In this document: positions 40,072 to 49,717 of the stretch, one piece after another
Layout of the letters: every line of letters starts with the position of its first letter
How positions within the stretch are numbered: the first letter of the stretch is position 1
Origin: Chlorogloea purpurea SAG 13.99
GTDB taxonomy: Bacteria; Cyanobacteriota; Cyanobacteriia; Cyanobacteriales; Microcystaceae
Assembly (NCBI GenBank): GCA_016903695.1
Contig: JADQBB010000015.1
Location: 1-64,000, forward strand
Reading direction: 5' to 3'
Length of the DNA stretch: 64,000 nt
Notes under the pieces: generated by a model
Seen by the model: only the letters and a program-made list of their open reading frames with translations
Databases searched by the model: none
Told to the model about the DNA's origin: nothing
Position numbers and translations under genes: made by a program

Positions 40072-40257
40072 TTACAATTTCTCCCATCAAATAGGCACAT
40101 CACCCTCGATTCCCTGTAATTTCTGCTTTCGCTCCCGTCGATCGTCCGTATTCTCTTAGCATAGTTTTACTACCGTCTATTTGGTACGGTAGAACCCAAA
40201 AATTACGAAAAGTTTTATATTTGGGCCATGACTGCGGGCTAAATTGTAGCTAACACA

Positions 40258-40938
40258 TCAGTTACCGAGGCTCTTTTTCAATCTGCGAACTCTTTCGGTG
40301 ATCTTTCCCCAGGCTTTGTCTTTTACCAAATCTCTAGGGAATAAATCCCCCGATAAACCCACTGCGATCGCTCCTTTCTCGATAAAATCCCGCGCGTTAT
40401 CTAATGTCACTCCCCCTGTAGGAATTAAGGGCATATCCCCTAACGGCCCCTGTAAACTTTTAATATAATCCACTCCTCCTAATGCCCCCACGGGAAATAC
40501 TTTCACGCAACTGGCCCCCATCTGCCACGCCGTTACTATTTCCGTCGGTGTTAAAGCCCCCGGAATCATCGGCAGACGATTATTAATAGCAGTTTCAATT
40601 AAAGTTTTATTCACGTAAGGTGTGAAACAAAATTGCACGCCCGTCTCTATAGCTGCCGCCAGTTCATCGGGAGTTAAAATAGTACCAGTGCCGATCGGAC
40701 AATGAGGTAAAGACGAGCGTAAATGTCCGATAATTTCCGCCGGTTGACAACTATTCCAAGTGATTTCTATTAACTTTATTCCCCCCGCCGCCGCCGCATT
40801 TCCTAAAGCTATGCCCTCTTTTATATCTTTCGTGCGAATTACAGCGATAACCTTTTCCCTTTTCAGCAATTCACACCAATCTCGCTCATAATCTCCCCGC
40901 CCATCAACCGTATATTTATCAGATTGAGTCCTTACCAT
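40258..40938 (-). CDS. eda: KDPG (2-dehydro-3-deoxyphosphogluconate) aldolase
   Basis: 226 aa. The class I aldolase Schiff-base lysine is K146 in SCVKVFPVG, the catalytic Glu58 is in IEITWNS, and IPTGGV holds the phosphate. It cleaves KDPG to pyruvate and glyceraldehyde-3-phosphate in the Entner-Doudoroff route. Related enzymes act on KDPGal. The first ~20 residues are an extension, so translation may start at an internal codon. It is divergent from the Uma2 gene. Confidence 0.88.
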   Translation of the reverse strand: MVRTQSDKYTVDGRGDYERDWCELLKREKVIAVIRTKDIKEGIALGNAAAAGGIKLIEITWNSCQPAEIIGHLRSSLPHCPIGTGTILTPDELAAAIETGVQFCFTPYVNKTLIETAINNRLPMIPGALTPTEIVTAWQMGASCVKVFPVGALGGVDYIKSLQGPLGDMPLIPTGGVTLDNARDFIEKGAIAVGLSGDLFPRDLVKDKAWGKITERVRRLKKSLGN

Positions 40939-41001
40939 TACCCCTCACAATCACCCTATATAATTTATTTAGATACACACTCACCGATAGCCGATAAATT
41001 T

Positions 41002-41571
41002 ATGATGGCTCTAGAATTAAAACATTTACCTTTGAGCGAAGAGCAATTTTATCAGCTTTGCTCCGATAATGGGGACTTAAGACTAGAACGTACTGCCGAA
41101 GGAGATATTATTATCATGCCACCTACAGGAGGGGAAACGGGGAACAGAAATGTCGAAATAGTTTTTCAATTACAGGCGTGGCAAAAACAGAAGAAGCTAG
41201 GTAAAGTTTTTGACTCGTCTACCGGTTACACACTACCTAACGGTGCGGTGCGCGCTCCCGATGCGTCTTGGATACCTCTAGAAAAATGGAATTCCCTGAC
41301 CTCCGCTCAGAGAGAAAAGTTTTTACCTTTATGTCCCGACTTCGCCATCGAACTAATGTCCCCTAGTGATACTCTCCCCGAAACTCGTAAAAAGATGGAA
41401 GAGTATTTAGCTAACGGCACTAAACTAGGCTGGTTAATTAACCCGAAAACTCGACAGGTGCAAATCTATCGCCCCGAGCGAGAAACGGAAATTGTCAACG
41501 ATCCGCGAACCCTATCGGGAGAAGATATTTTACCCGACTTAGTTTTCCATGTGGGCGAAGTTTGGGACTAG
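41002..41571 (+). CDS. Uma2-family putative endonuclease
   Basis: 189 aa from ATG 41002 (a TTG at 40924 would overlap the divergent aldolase gene). The Uma2/DUF820 PD-(D/E)XK-like motifs are PDASWIP, DFAIELMSPSDT and GWLINPKTRQVQIY. The family is greatly expanded in cyanobacteria; nuclease activity is predicted from fold only and the role is unknown. Another copy of the same length is at 46058-46627. Confidence 0.83.
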   Translation: MMALELKHLPLSEEQFYQLCSDNGDLRLERTAEGDIIIMPPTGGETGNRNVEIVFQLQAWQKQKKLGKVFDSSTGYTLPNGAVRAPDASWIPLEKWNSLTSAQREKFLPLCPDFAIELMSPSDTLPETRKKMEEYLANGTKLGWLINPKTRQVQIYRPERETEIVNDPRTLSGEDILPDLVFHVGEVWD

Positions 41572-41572
41572 T

Positions 41573-42127
41573 TCAACGTCCCAAGATAGCCTTAATGAAT
41601 GAAGGTCGCCCGGACAACCTTTCAATATAAGCTAACACCGATGGATAGGGACTCAAGTCCACTTTTAACATCATCGGCACGTAGGCTAATATGGAACCCA
41701 CGGCCACATCGGCCACGGTGAAATCGTCTCCCAATAGATAAGGATGTTTCCCTAACATCTCATTTAAAGGGGTTAGTAATTTCGGCATCTCTTTTTCTCG
41801 ACTCGCTTCCACGAATAAACCCGTGGCCAAAGTAGAATTACCAAAAAGTACCCACTGGCTGTAAATACTCCTGGTTTGTAGGTCATTCGCCCCACCACCG
41901 TATTTCTCGGCCAAGTAGAGTAGAATAGCCCCCGATTCCCATAAAGTGAAGCCATCGTCATCGATCGCTGGAACCTTCCCGAAAGGATTAATATCGGTAA
42001 AGGGAGACCGACGATGTTCGCCGCTGTCCATATCCAGCAGGAGGAACTCGTAAGGAATCCCCAATTCTTCCAGATACCACAGCACGATCGAAGCCCGACT
42101 GCGCGCGCCACCATAAACCTTGATCAT
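41573..42127 (-). CDS. Glutathione S-transferase family protein
   Basis: 184 aa. The thioredoxin-like N-terminal domain has YGGARSRASIVLWYLEELG, NPFGKVPAIDDDGFTLWESGAIL holds the cis-Pro and glutathione site, and the C-terminal helical domain contains the FTVADVAVGS N-capping motif. It probably conjugates or reduces with glutathione in the cytoplasm. It is convergent with the Uma2 gene, and the 155-aa protein gene lies 12 bases upstream. Confidence 0.9.
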   Translation of the reverse strand: MIKVYGGARSRASIVLWYLEELGIPYEFLLLDMDSGEHRRSPFTDINPFGKVPAIDDDGFTLWESGAILLYLAEKYGGGANDLQTRSIYSQWVLFGNSTLATGLFVEASREKEMPKLLTPLNEMLGKHPYLLGDDFTVADVAVGSILAYVPMMLKVDLSPYPSVLAYIERLSGRPSFIKAILGR

Positions 42128-42139
42128 AAAATCTCGCCC

Positions 42140-42607
42140 CTATAGCACCTTGTGAGTATGGGAATGTTGTTTCACATTATCATCGTTGCCCACTATGTGA
42201 ACGCTATTGAGAACGCGCTTCCTATCGGTGGAATAGTTCACATCTTCCCGCGATGTGCCCAGGGGGATGAACTCTTGAGCGTCGGGGTGAGTTTTGTAAG
42301 TGCGGGTAGCAGCGATCGCTCTCTCGTCAAAACTATCGCAGAATTGAGAGTGGGGGGGAAATTCTGCGGGTATAGTGGGGACACCATCGATAAAAAGCTG
42401 ACCGAGGGATTTAGCACAAGCCAATCGATAGGAAGTGGGAATGCCTTTAACGATCGCTTCTATGGCCGCCGAAGGGATAGGCTCGATAATCTCTACAGAT
42501 TGTAACTCGCCCTCCTCCTTCAAAAAACAGGTAGCCAAGCCGAAAACACAGTAATCATCCCCTGACACATCAGGGGCATCCATAAATAAATCTGCCATTG
42601 TCGTCAT
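42140..42607 (-). CDS. Conserved hypothetical protein
   Basis: 155 aa, soluble, acidic, not recognised. It contains DDYCVFGLATCFLKEEGE and FDERAIAATRTYKTHPDAQEF, and ends with a His-rich tail. The true start may be Met4 (MADLF). It is 12 bases upstream of the GST gene, so the two may be expressed together, and it is divergent from the LuxR-type regulator. Confidence 0.7.
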   Translation of the reverse strand: MTTMADLFMDAPDVSGDDYCVFGLATCFLKEEGELQSVEIIEPIPSAAIEAIVKGIPTSYRLACAKSLGQLFIDGVPTIPAEFPPHSQFCDSFDERAIAATRTYKTHPDAQEFIPLGTSREDVNYSTDRKRVLNSVHIVGNDDNVKQHSHTHKVL

Positions 42608-42737
42608 CGTGGTGAAGAGATTCTTCTAGATCATAAGCAAAGAATCAGGGGTAAATTGTTATGAGTTAGAAAACTTTACGCTACGCTTATCTCAAAAGTA
42701 GCCTAGACTAAAGTATATCGAATTGTTTCCCTAACCA

Positions 42738-43379
42738 ATGACTAATATTTCCTTTATCATCGTAGAAGACCACGATTTAACTAGGATTGCCTTGAATAAT
42801 GCCCTATCCCAATACCGACAACTTGATTGCTTAGGTGAAGCCAATAGTGGCAAAAAAGGCTTACGGCTGACCGAACAAATGGAACCGGATGTAGTGCTTG
42901 TCGATCTAGATTTACCGGATATTGACGGCATAGAGTTGACAAGAAAGCTAAAACATTTGAGAAAACCCCCTAAAGTTCTCATTTTGACCGCACACGAACA
43001 CGAAAATCAAATTTTAGAAGTATTCGCCGCGGGTGCTGACTCTTACTGTCTGAAAACACAGAGTATGGATGTGTTAGTACAAGCCATGAAATACACCGCC
43101 GAGGGTAACGCTTGGATCGATCCGAAAATCGCCAAGGTAATTCTCAATCGCAGCCAAAATAATATTCCCGGGGCAATAGTGGATTACGACCTGACCGATC
43201 GAGAACTTCAAGTATTGCAATTAATTGTAGACGGATGTTCTAATGCCGAGATAGCTGATAAATTAGAGATCACCATCGGTACGGTGAAAACCCACGTACG
43301 AAATATTCTCACGAAATTATCGGCGAGCGATCGAACTCAAGCTGCGGTCAGAGCCTTACGTTGCGGGTTAGTCCATTAA
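42738..43379 (+). CDS. NarL/FixJ-family response regulator
   Basis: 213 aa. The receiver has Asp56 (VVLVDLDLPDIDG), and the LuxR-type helix-turn-helix has LTDRELQVLQLI, CSNAEIADKL and TVKTHVRNILTKL. It is a DNA-binding transcription factor activated by phosphorylation, but no histidine kinase is adjacent, so the signal is unknown. The aldehyde dehydrogenase gene follows after 32 bases and may be a target or operon partner. Confidence 0.9.
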   Translation: MTNISFIIVEDHDLTRIALNNALSQYRQLDCLGEANSGKKGLRLTEQMEPDVVLVDLDLPDIDGIELTRKLKHLRKPPKVLILTAHEHENQILEVFAAGADSYCLKTQSMDVLVQAMKYTAEGNAWIDPKIAKVILNRSQNNIPGAIVDYDLTDRELQVLQLIVDGCSNAEIADKLEITIGTVKTHVRNILTKLSASDRTQAAVRALRCGLVH

Positions 43380-43411
43380 AATAATAAAGACTATACCCTA
43401 CGGTAGCGACC

Positions 43412-44785
43412 ATGCTCAGCACTATTCCCAAGATAGAGAACCTCAGACGGTTTTTCCAAACGGAGGCGACTAAACCTCTGGAATTGCGTCGGCAAAATTT
43501 AGAGAAACTCAAAAATCTAGTTAGCGATAATCAAGAGGAGATATTAAAAGCCCTCAAAGCCGATTTAAACAAACCAGAATTAGAAGGCTATCTAGAAATT
43601 GCCGCGGTTAACCAAGAAATTAACCATACTCTCAAGCATTTGAAAACTTGGGCCAAACCCCAGAAAGTCAAAAATTCTCTGAGTCAATTTCCCTCCTCTG
43701 CTTGGGTGTATCCAGAGCCTCTAGGAGTAGTGTTGATCATCGGGCCGTGGAATTACCCTTTTTCCCTGCTAATCACCCCGTTAATCGGGGCGATAGCGGG
43801 CGGTAACTGTAGTGTTCTCAAGCCGTCAGAATTCGCCCCCCACACATCCCGACTCGTTGCCAATCTTCTCAACGAAAATTTTCCCCCGGAATATATCCAG
43901 GTGATTGAAGGCGGAGTCGAGACGAGTCAAGAATTATTACGGGAAAAATACGACCATATTTTCTTCACCGGCGGCACTTCCATCGGTAAGATCATCATGG
44001 CAGAAGCCGCCAAACACTTGACTCCCGTTACTTTAGAATTGGGCGGGAAAAGTCCCTGTATTGTCGATCGAGACATAAATGTAAGCGAGGCCGCAGCGCG
44101 TATCACCTGGGGTAAGTTTCTCAACGCCGGACAGACCTGTATAGCCCCCGATTATCTCTTGGTACATAACAGCCGTCAAGAGGAATTTATCGAGTCCCTT
44201 ATGGGCTATATAGAGCGCTTTTACGGCGATGACCCCCAAAATAGCCCCGATTATGCCCGCATCATCCACGAGAAACAATTCGATCGTCTCTGTGGTTATT
44301 TAGCCCATGGTAGAATCATCATCGGCGGACAAAGCGATCGAGAATCTCGCTATATTGCGCCCACGGTGATCACCGATTTATCTTTTGACTCTCCCATTAT
44401 GGAAGAGGAAATTTTCGGCCCGATTCTACCCGTCTTCGGCTACGACGATTTGAGCGAAGCGATCGATTACATCAATAGTCGTCCGAAACCCTTGGCTCTT
44501 TATTTATTCTCTAACGATAAGTTCAAACAAGATCAAGTTCTCGGTCGTACCTCTTCAGGAGGAGTCTGTATTAACGACACCATCATGCACGTCGGGGTTA
44601 ACTCTTTGCCCTTCGGCGGTGTCGGTGAAAGCGGCATCGGTCGTTATCACGGCAAATATACCTTCGACACCTTCGTGCATTATAAAAGCGTATTGAAAAA
44701 GACTTTTTTGGGCGATGGTAATTGGCGTTATCCGCCCTACGGAAATCGCCTTTCCCGTCTTAAACCCCTGTTCAAATTCTTTTAA
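43412..44785 (+). CDS. Class 3-type aldehyde dehydrogenase
   Basis: 457 aa. Catalytic Glu209 is in LELGGKSPCI, and the nucleophile Cys243 is in NAGQTCIAPDY. The short length and the C-terminal hydrophobic end (LKPLFKFF) match fatty-aldehyde type ALDHs. In cyanobacteria the closest known role is oxidation of long-chain or apocarotenoid aldehydes. It starts 32 bases after the regulator gene. The stop abuts an inverted repeat that overlaps the fba promoter. Confidence 0.9.
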   Translation: MLSTIPKIENLRRFFQTEATKPLELRRQNLEKLKNLVSDNQEEILKALKADLNKPELEGYLEIAAVNQEINHTLKHLKTWAKPQKVKNSLSQFPSSAWVYPEPLGVVLIIGPWNYPFSLLITPLIGAIAGGNCSVLKPSEFAPHTSRLVANLLNENFPPEYIQVIEGGVETSQELLREKYDHIFFTGGTSIGKIIMAEAAKHLTPVTLELGGKSPCIVDRDINVSEAAARITWGKFLNAGQTCIAPDYLLVHNSRQEEFIESLMGYIERFYGDDPQNSPDYARIIHEKQFDRLCGYLAHGRIIIGGQSDRESRYIAPTVITDLSFDSPIMEEEIFGPILPVFGYDDLSEAIDYINSRPKPLALYLFSNDKFKQDQVLGRTSSGGVCINDTIMHVGVNSLPFGGVGESGIGRYHGKYTFDTFVHYKSVLKKTFLGDGNWRYPPYGNRLSRLKPLFKFF

Positions 44786-44809
44786 TTAAGTATTGACAAA
44801 ATACTTAAT
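44785..44809. promoter_or_regulatory. Perfect 10-bp inverted repeat over the fba -35 region
   Basis: ATTAAGTATT (44785-44794), spacer GACAA, and AATACTTAAT (44800-44809) are exact complements. The repeat covers the TTGACA at 44793-44798, so a bound protein would block the promoter. No T-run follows, so a terminator is less likely. Confidence 0.55.
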
Positions 44810-44821
44810 TCGTGCCATAAA
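44793..44821 (+). promoter_or_regulatory. Probable sigma-70-type promoter for fba
   Basis: TTGACA at 44793-44798, a 17-base spacer, and CATAAA at 44816-44821. The leader to the ATG is about 105 bases. Confidence 0.55.
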
Positions 44822-44930
44822 AATCTGTTAGTCAAAATGTGAAAACTATCTTAAGATTAACAGATAAGAGAAGTAACTTTCTTGACTAAATAGAAAACAA
44901 TTAATCGGAAATACTTTAGGAGGAAAACAT

Positions 44931-46010
44931 ATGGCGCTCGTACCTATGCGGTTGCTTTTAGATCACGCGGCTGAACACGGATACGGAATTCCAGCGTATA
45001 ACGTCAATAATATGGAGCAGATTCAAGCGATCATGCAGGCTGCTCAAGAAACCGACAGCCCGGTAATCTTACAAGCATCTCGCGGCGCGCGGAAATATGC
45101 GGGGGAGAACTTCTTACGTCATTTAATCTTAGCTGCAGTGGAAACCTACCCACATATTCCCATCGTCATGCACCAAGACCACGGGAACGAGCCTGCAACC
45201 TGCTACACCGCCATTAAAAACGGTTTCACCAGCGTGATGATGGATGGTTCCTTAGAAGCCGACGCGAAAACTCCCGCTAGCTATGAATACAACGTCAACG
45301 TTACCTTAGAAGTAGTAAAAGTGGCTCACGCCATCGGTGCTAGTGTAGAAGGCGAACTTGGCTGTTTAGGTTCTCTAGAAACCGGCAAAGGCGAAGCGGA
45401 AGACGGCCACGGTTTTGAAGGCGAATTGGATCACTCCATGCTGTTAACCGACCCCGATGAAGCGGTAGACTTCGTAGAACGTACACAGGTAGACGCTTTA
45501 GCAGTTGCGATCGGCACCAGCCACGGCGCTTACAAATTCACCCGCAAACCCACAGGGGAAATCCTCGCTATCAGCAGGATCGAAGAAATTCACCGCCGCT
45601 TACCCAATACTCACCTGGTAATGCACGGTTCTTCTTCCGTACCTCAAGACCTCATTGAAATCATCAACGCTAACGGTGGCGCTATCCCCGAAACCTACGG
45701 TGTACCCGTTGAAGAGATTCAAAAAGGTATTAAGAGCGGTGTTCGTAAAATCAATATCGACACCGACAACCGTTTAGCTATCACCGCCGCGGTTCGTGAA
45801 GCTTTAGCCAAAGATGCTAAAGAGTTCGATCCCCGCCACTTCCTGAAACCTTCGATCAAATATATGCAGAAGGTTTGCGCAGATCGTTACAACTCTTTCG
45901 GAACCGCCGGAAACGCCAGCAAAATCAAACAAGTAAGCTTAGAAGAATACGCGGCTAAATACGCTAAAGGCGAACTCAACGCCACTATTAAAAAAGCAGT
46001 GGGTGTATAG
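44931..46010 (+). CDS. fba: Class II fructose-bisphosphate aldolase
   Basis: A 359-aa zinc-dependent aldolase for fructose-1,6- and sedoheptulose-1,7-bisphosphate in the Calvin cycle and glycolysis. Motifs are [24 protein letters not shown] with zinc ligands, [15 protein letters not shown], and [16 protein letters not shown] precedes the ATG. The leader is about 145 bases, with a promoter and operator candidate, and a terminator follows. Confidence 0.96.
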   Translation: MALVPMRLLLDHAAEHGYGIPAYNVNNMEQIQAIMQAAQETDSPVILQASRGARKYAGENFLRHLILAAVETYPHIPIVMHQDHGNEPATCYTAIKNGFTSVMMDGSLEADAKTPASYEYNVNVTLEVVKVAHAIGASVEGELGCLGSLETGKGEAEDGHGFEGELDHSMLLTDPDEAVDFVERTQVDALAVAIGTSHGAYKFTRKPTGEILAISRIEEIHRRLPNTHLVMHGSSSVPQDLIEIINANGGAIPETYGVPVEEIQKGIKSGVRKINIDTDNRLAITAAVREALAKDAKEFDPRHFLKPSIKYMQKVCADRYNSFGTAGNASKIKQVSLEEYAAKYAKGELNATIKKAVGV

Positions 46011-46032
46011 TTAACTTCTAATCACCCGATGG

Positions 46033-46058
46033 GGGTAGTCTTCGGGGCTACCCTTTTT
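46033..46058 (+). terminator. Rho-independent terminator after fba
   Basis: GGGTAGTC and GGCTACCC pair (with one G-U) around a short loop and run into five T. Confidence 0.85.
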
Positions 46059-46627
46059 TATGGGCTTTCAAATATCATTTTCGGTGTTAACTTTATTTCC
46101 GAAAAAGTAGGAGAAACAATTTCTGCTTCTTTTTCGTATTGGGTTACTTCATAAAATCCAGAGACTAAAGTTAAAATCGAAACTTTCAAGGCAAGGGGAT
46201 CGATAATCCAATATTCATTTATGCCGCTAACGGCGTACTCGGAACGTTTGTAACGATAATCGTGATCGCTATTACCAGGGCTGACGATTTCTATGGCTAA
46301 AATTGGTGGTGATTCCATGACAGCCGATCGCATGGTTTTAAGTTCTTGACATTGTGAGCCATCGATAATTATTAGATCGGGTATTCTCGATTTATTCCTG
46401 TCTGTCCGAACTCCCACATTACCTGGCATAATTTTCCATTCTAAATTTAGCCTTTTTATTTCTAGGACTAAAAACTCTGTCAGAAAACATAGTATTAAAG
46501 CATGAAAACCGCTAGCGGGAGGCATAGGAATTAATTCACCGTTAAATAACTCGTACTTTGTATCTGTACCGTCATCGTATTCTAGATACTCTTCAAAAGA
46601 GTATAATTTTTTGCGTACAGCCACCAT
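46058..46627 (-). CDS. Uma2-family putative endonuclease
   Basis: 189 aa, same family as 41002-41571 but divergent in sequence. Motifs are PDLIIIDGSQ, ILAIEIVSPGNSDHDYRYKRSEYA, and EYWIIDPLALKVSIL. It is a predicted PD-(D/E)XK-like fold of unknown role. It is convergent with fba, separated only by the fba terminator. Confidence 0.85.
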   Translation of the reverse strand: MVAVRKKLYSFEEYLEYDDGTDTKYELFNGELIPMPPASGFHALILCFLTEFLVLEIKRLNLEWKIMPGNVGVRTDRNKSRIPDLIIIDGSQCQELKTMRSAVMESPPILAIEIVSPGNSDHDYRYKRSEYAVSGINEYWIIDPLALKVSILTLVSGFYEVTQYEKEAEIVSPTFSEIKLTPKMIFESP

Positions 46628-46680
46628 ATTATCTCAGACCTGAAGGAATAATATAATAATTACCAGTATATCTCTACTAT

Positions 46681-47409
46681 CTAATCCCGATCGAGGGAAC
46701 TTAGCGCCTGTTCGTGAATAAACTTCAGTCTGTTAGTTAATTCCGCGTTTAATTTCACCGTCGCCCGTTTGATGGAAGCGGCATTAATAAACTCTTTCAC
46801 ATTTATCGGCTCACCGATTTTCAGGTTAACTTTAGAATGCCACTTAGGGTAAGGTCGATCGTACCACACACTCACGGGCAAAATTTTAATCTCCGAATCA
46901 GGGTGTAAAGTTTCCACCTCTAAAGCAATACGAGCTACACCAGGCTTGAGAGGATGTACCGATTCATCGCGAAAAATACCGCCTTCGGGAAAGATAACCA
47001 CCATTTCTCCCTGTGAAAGTAAGTCGATGCTGTAGGCGACACTACTCAAGCCAGGATGATCGGTATTAACGGGAAACCCACCCATACGCTTCACGAACCA
47101 GCCCTGTAAACCCTTCATCTCGTTAGCCGACACCATGAATCGCAAATCCCGCCCTGTAATTAACCTACCTACCGCGTAGGGGATAACTAGAGCATCCCAG
47201 CGAGAACGATGTAGAGGCGCCACGATCACGGGCCCTTCGAGGGGAATATTTTCCCTCCCCGTGACATTTACCTCGTCGAAATAACTGGGAATCACACCAT
47301 AAGAAGCTAGGGGGTAAAGTATGCGAGTTAGCCAAGGATTAATTTTTGACTCAATTTCCGGGAGGTTTTTCGGTACTAGGGGTGCTTCTGTAGGAGAAAC
47401 TTGGGTCAT
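46681..47409 (-). CDS. plsC: PlsC-like 1-acyl-sn-glycerol-3-phosphate acyltransferase
   Basis: 242 aa. The acyltransferase HX4D box is in PLHRSRWDALV, and FPEGGIFRD gives the substrate motif. It acylates lysophosphatidic acid to phosphatidic acid at the membrane in glycerolipid synthesis. Cyanobacteria carry several PlsC homologues, so its acyl preference is not known. It stands alone on the minus strand, with an EamA transporter about 100 bases upstream. Confidence 0.83.
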   Translation of the reverse strand: MTQVSPTEAPLVPKNLPEIESKINPWLTRILYPLASYGVIPSYFDEVNVTGRENIPLEGPVIVAPLHRSRWDALVIPYAVGRLITGRDLRFMVSANEMKGLQGWFVKRMGGFPVNTDHPGLSSVAYSIDLLSQGEMVVIFPEGGIFRDESVHPLKPGVARIALEVETLHPDSEIKILPVSVWYDRPYPKWHSKVNLKIGEPINVKEFINAASIKRATVKLNAELTNRLKFIHEQALSSLDRD

Positions 47410-47508
47410 GGTGGGAATTAATTCTTTTGTCCTAGTTACTACTCTAATCGGAAAATTATCGGGTGTAACCCCTATAAGGACAGTTACCTAACTGTCTTGT
47501 TCAGAAAA

Positions 47509-48528
47509 TCAATTTTCTTCCAAGGAAGGAACACGGCCCAATAGGTTCCGTAACAAACCGGGTAACTTTTCTCTCTGATTGATGAGATAGATACTGACGA
47601 GAGTTAACAAAACTCCCCCCCACTGTAAAAAACTCAAACTCTCCCCTAAAAATAAATTACCGAAACTCAGGGCGAAGACGGGGGTTAAAAAAGTCAAAGA
47701 ACTTAAACTTGTTAGATTACCGCTACTGGCTAGATAAAAGAAGATCCCGTAAGCGATCGCACTCCCGAACACGGTGGCGTAACTCAACCCCAACCATCCC
47801 TGTAAAGTAATGCCCTGCCACTGCCCGGATTCCCACAATAACGAACCCAATAATAAAGGTAATCCCCCCCAGATCATGTGCCATCCGGTAGCGACGATCG
47901 GATCATTATGCCTGCACACGTAGCGGATCATCACCGTACCCACTGCCATCGATAGAGATGCCAGTAGCATGAATAATTCGCCGCTGTTCAATAATTCGGC
48001 GGCACTGAAACTGATCGTCAGACCATGACCCCCGATTAAATCATAGAACCAACGATCGGGCAAACCGATCAAGCTAATTCCCAGAATCCCGAAAGCCAAA
48101 CCTATCCAGCCCCATAAGCCGATCACCTCGCCGAATAACCAACTAGACATCAAAGCCACCGCTAGAGGTTGAGAATCGATGATCACCGAACCCAAACCCG
48201 CCCCGGTGCGATTCAAGCCCTCTGCTAGAAAACCTTGGAATAAAGTGCCATCTATCAGGGAAAATAAAGCGATCCACGCCCAAGCCGTTAAAGTTTTGGG
48301 GCCTGGACGACCCAAGATCATGCCCACGGCTAAAACTAATAAACCCGCAGGTATTAAGCGAACACTCGCCATGAATAGGGGCGTAGTGGTATCCAGTACC
48401 CCTTTCATCGCCACCATCGCCGTACCCCAGAGGAAAAAAGGCGCGATCAGTAATAACGATGAACTGGGGCTGGTTGGTTTTTTAATTTCTTCTATCATTA
48501 AGTCTTGGGGAATAGATGGGTCGCTCAT
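47509..48528 (-). CDS. EamA/DMT-family transporter
   Basis: 339 aa with about ten membrane segments in two EamA repeats. The first begins LLLIAPFFLWGTAMVAMKGVL and the second ASLSMAVGTVMIRYVCRHND. The drug/metabolite superfamily exports amino acids and metabolites; the substrate here is unknown. It is divergent from the TIGR03643-type gene, with about 60 bases between. Confidence 0.88.
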   Translation of the reverse strand: MSDPSIPQDLMIEEIKKPTSPSSSLLLIAPFFLWGTAMVAMKGVLDTTTPLFMASVRLIPAGLLVLAVGMILGRPGPKTLTAWAWIALFSLIDGTLFQGFLAEGLNRTGAGLGSVIIDSQPLAVALMSSWLFGEVIGLWGWIGLAFGILGISLIGLPDRWFYDLIGGHGLTISFSAAELLNSGELFMLLASLSMAVGTVMIRYVCRHNDPIVATGWHMIWGGLPLLLGSLLWESGQWQGITLQGWLGLSYATVFGSAIAYGIFFYLASSGNLTSLSSLTFLTPVFALSFGNLFLGESLSFLQWGGVLLTLVSIYLINQREKLPGLLRNLLGRVPSLEEN

Positions 48529-48590
48529 CTCAATTGTATACTTTTGTTAAGAGACGGCAAAAAAGAAATTAAAGAACTCGTTAAAGAATT

Positions 48591-48845
48591 ATGGATTTCG
48601 CCCATTTATCACCGGAAGACATAGACAGGATCGTAGAGATGGCTTGGGAAGACAGAACGAGTTTCGAGGCCATAGAAACGCAGTTTAATCTATCGGAATC
48701 AGAAACGATCGCCCTGATGCGTCGGGAGATGAAAGCCTCTAGCTTTAAAATGTGGCGAAAACGAGTATCCGGGAGAAAAACCAAACATCAAAAGCTCAGA
48801 AATTCTGCCCCTACTCGCTTTAAATCTGCCAATCAGAAAACCTGA
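48591..48845 (+). CDS. TIGR03643/DUF2805-type small protein
   Basis: An 84-aa basic protein. LSPEDIDRIVEMAWEDRTSF, a helical middle and SSFKMWRKRVSGRKTKH match the TIGR03643 (DUF2805) family. It resembles a small DNA-binding helix-turn-helix unit followed by a basic tail, but no function is known. Confidence 0.8.
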   Translation: MDFAHLSPEDIDRIVEMAWEDRTSFEAIETQFNLSESETIALMRREMKASSFKMWRKRVSGRKTKHQKLRNSAPTRFKSANQKT

Positions 48846-48925
48846 ACTATAACGATCGATAGATAAAAATTTTTCTAGAGGCTGTTGATAATAAAAATAA
48901 CCACCATAGAGATTATTTTTACAAG

Positions 48926-49675
48926 ATGATTGTCAACCAAGCACAAACCGGATGGGAGATTATTTATCATCGCGCCCATGCCTTATTAGCCGCACAAATT
49001 GCGGGACATTGGGATAGAAAAAATGCTCCCGCCAGACTGTACGAGACCATAGCGGCGATTTCCCATCACGACGATCTAGAGAAAGAATGGGAAGGAAATC
49101 ACCTTACCGATGCCGGTGCGCCGATGGATTTCACTTTAGGGAAGAACTCCGATGAAACCGCTCTGAAAATGTGGCAGAAACACATAGAAAATGCCCGTTA
49201 TCGCGGTCGTTGGGTGACGTTACTGACCAGTTACCACCTCGTTTATTTGAACCAGGATAAATGGGAAGCATCGAAAGAATGGGGTCAGTTTTTAAAAGAA
49301 CAGGTGAAGTTACAAGAAAAGTGGCGCAAGGAATTGGGGATAGATAAAGACGAAGCCGAGAGAGCCTATCAATTCATGGGCTGGTGCGATCGATTATCCT
49401 TGATCCTTGCCCAGAAAAAAATCCCCGACGCAGGTAGGGCTTTAGAAATAACGAGCGGCATCGATGGCGTCCGTTATGACTTGCGAGAGTTACCCGATGG
49501 CAAATTAACCGTCGAGCCTTGGTGCTTTGAAGAAGAATTTACCGTGAATGTGGAAGCTGCTTACTTGGAACAACTACAATTTAAGAGCAATGAAGAGCTG
49601 GTGCAGGCTTTACAATCGGCACCGGTGCAAATTTTAGAGTGGACTTTCACGAAGGATAATGGTAAAAAATCTTAA
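48926..49675 (+). CDS. DUF3891 family protein
   Basis: 249 aa. YHRAHALLAAQIAGHW and ISHHDD near residue 50 recall metal-binding histidines. The gene lies 42 bases before the cobyrinate synthase gene, and the two may share a transcript. I recognise the family but not its function. Confidence 0.72.
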   Translation: MIVNQAQTGWEIIYHRAHALLAAQIAGHWDRKNAPARLYETIAAISHHDDLEKEWEGNHLTDAGAPMDFTLGKNSDETALKMWQKHIENARYRGRWVTLLTSYHLVYLNQDKWEASKEWGQFLKEQVKLQEKWRKELGIDKDEAERAYQFMGWCDRLSLILAQKKIPDAGRALEITSGIDGVRYDLRELPDGKLTVEPWCFEEEFTVNVEAAYLEQLQFKSNEELVQALQSAPVQILEWTFTKDNGKKS

Positions 49676-49717
49676 CCGCACTAGGTTAATTACAGCCAGC
49701 GAACATTTACTGCGCCC

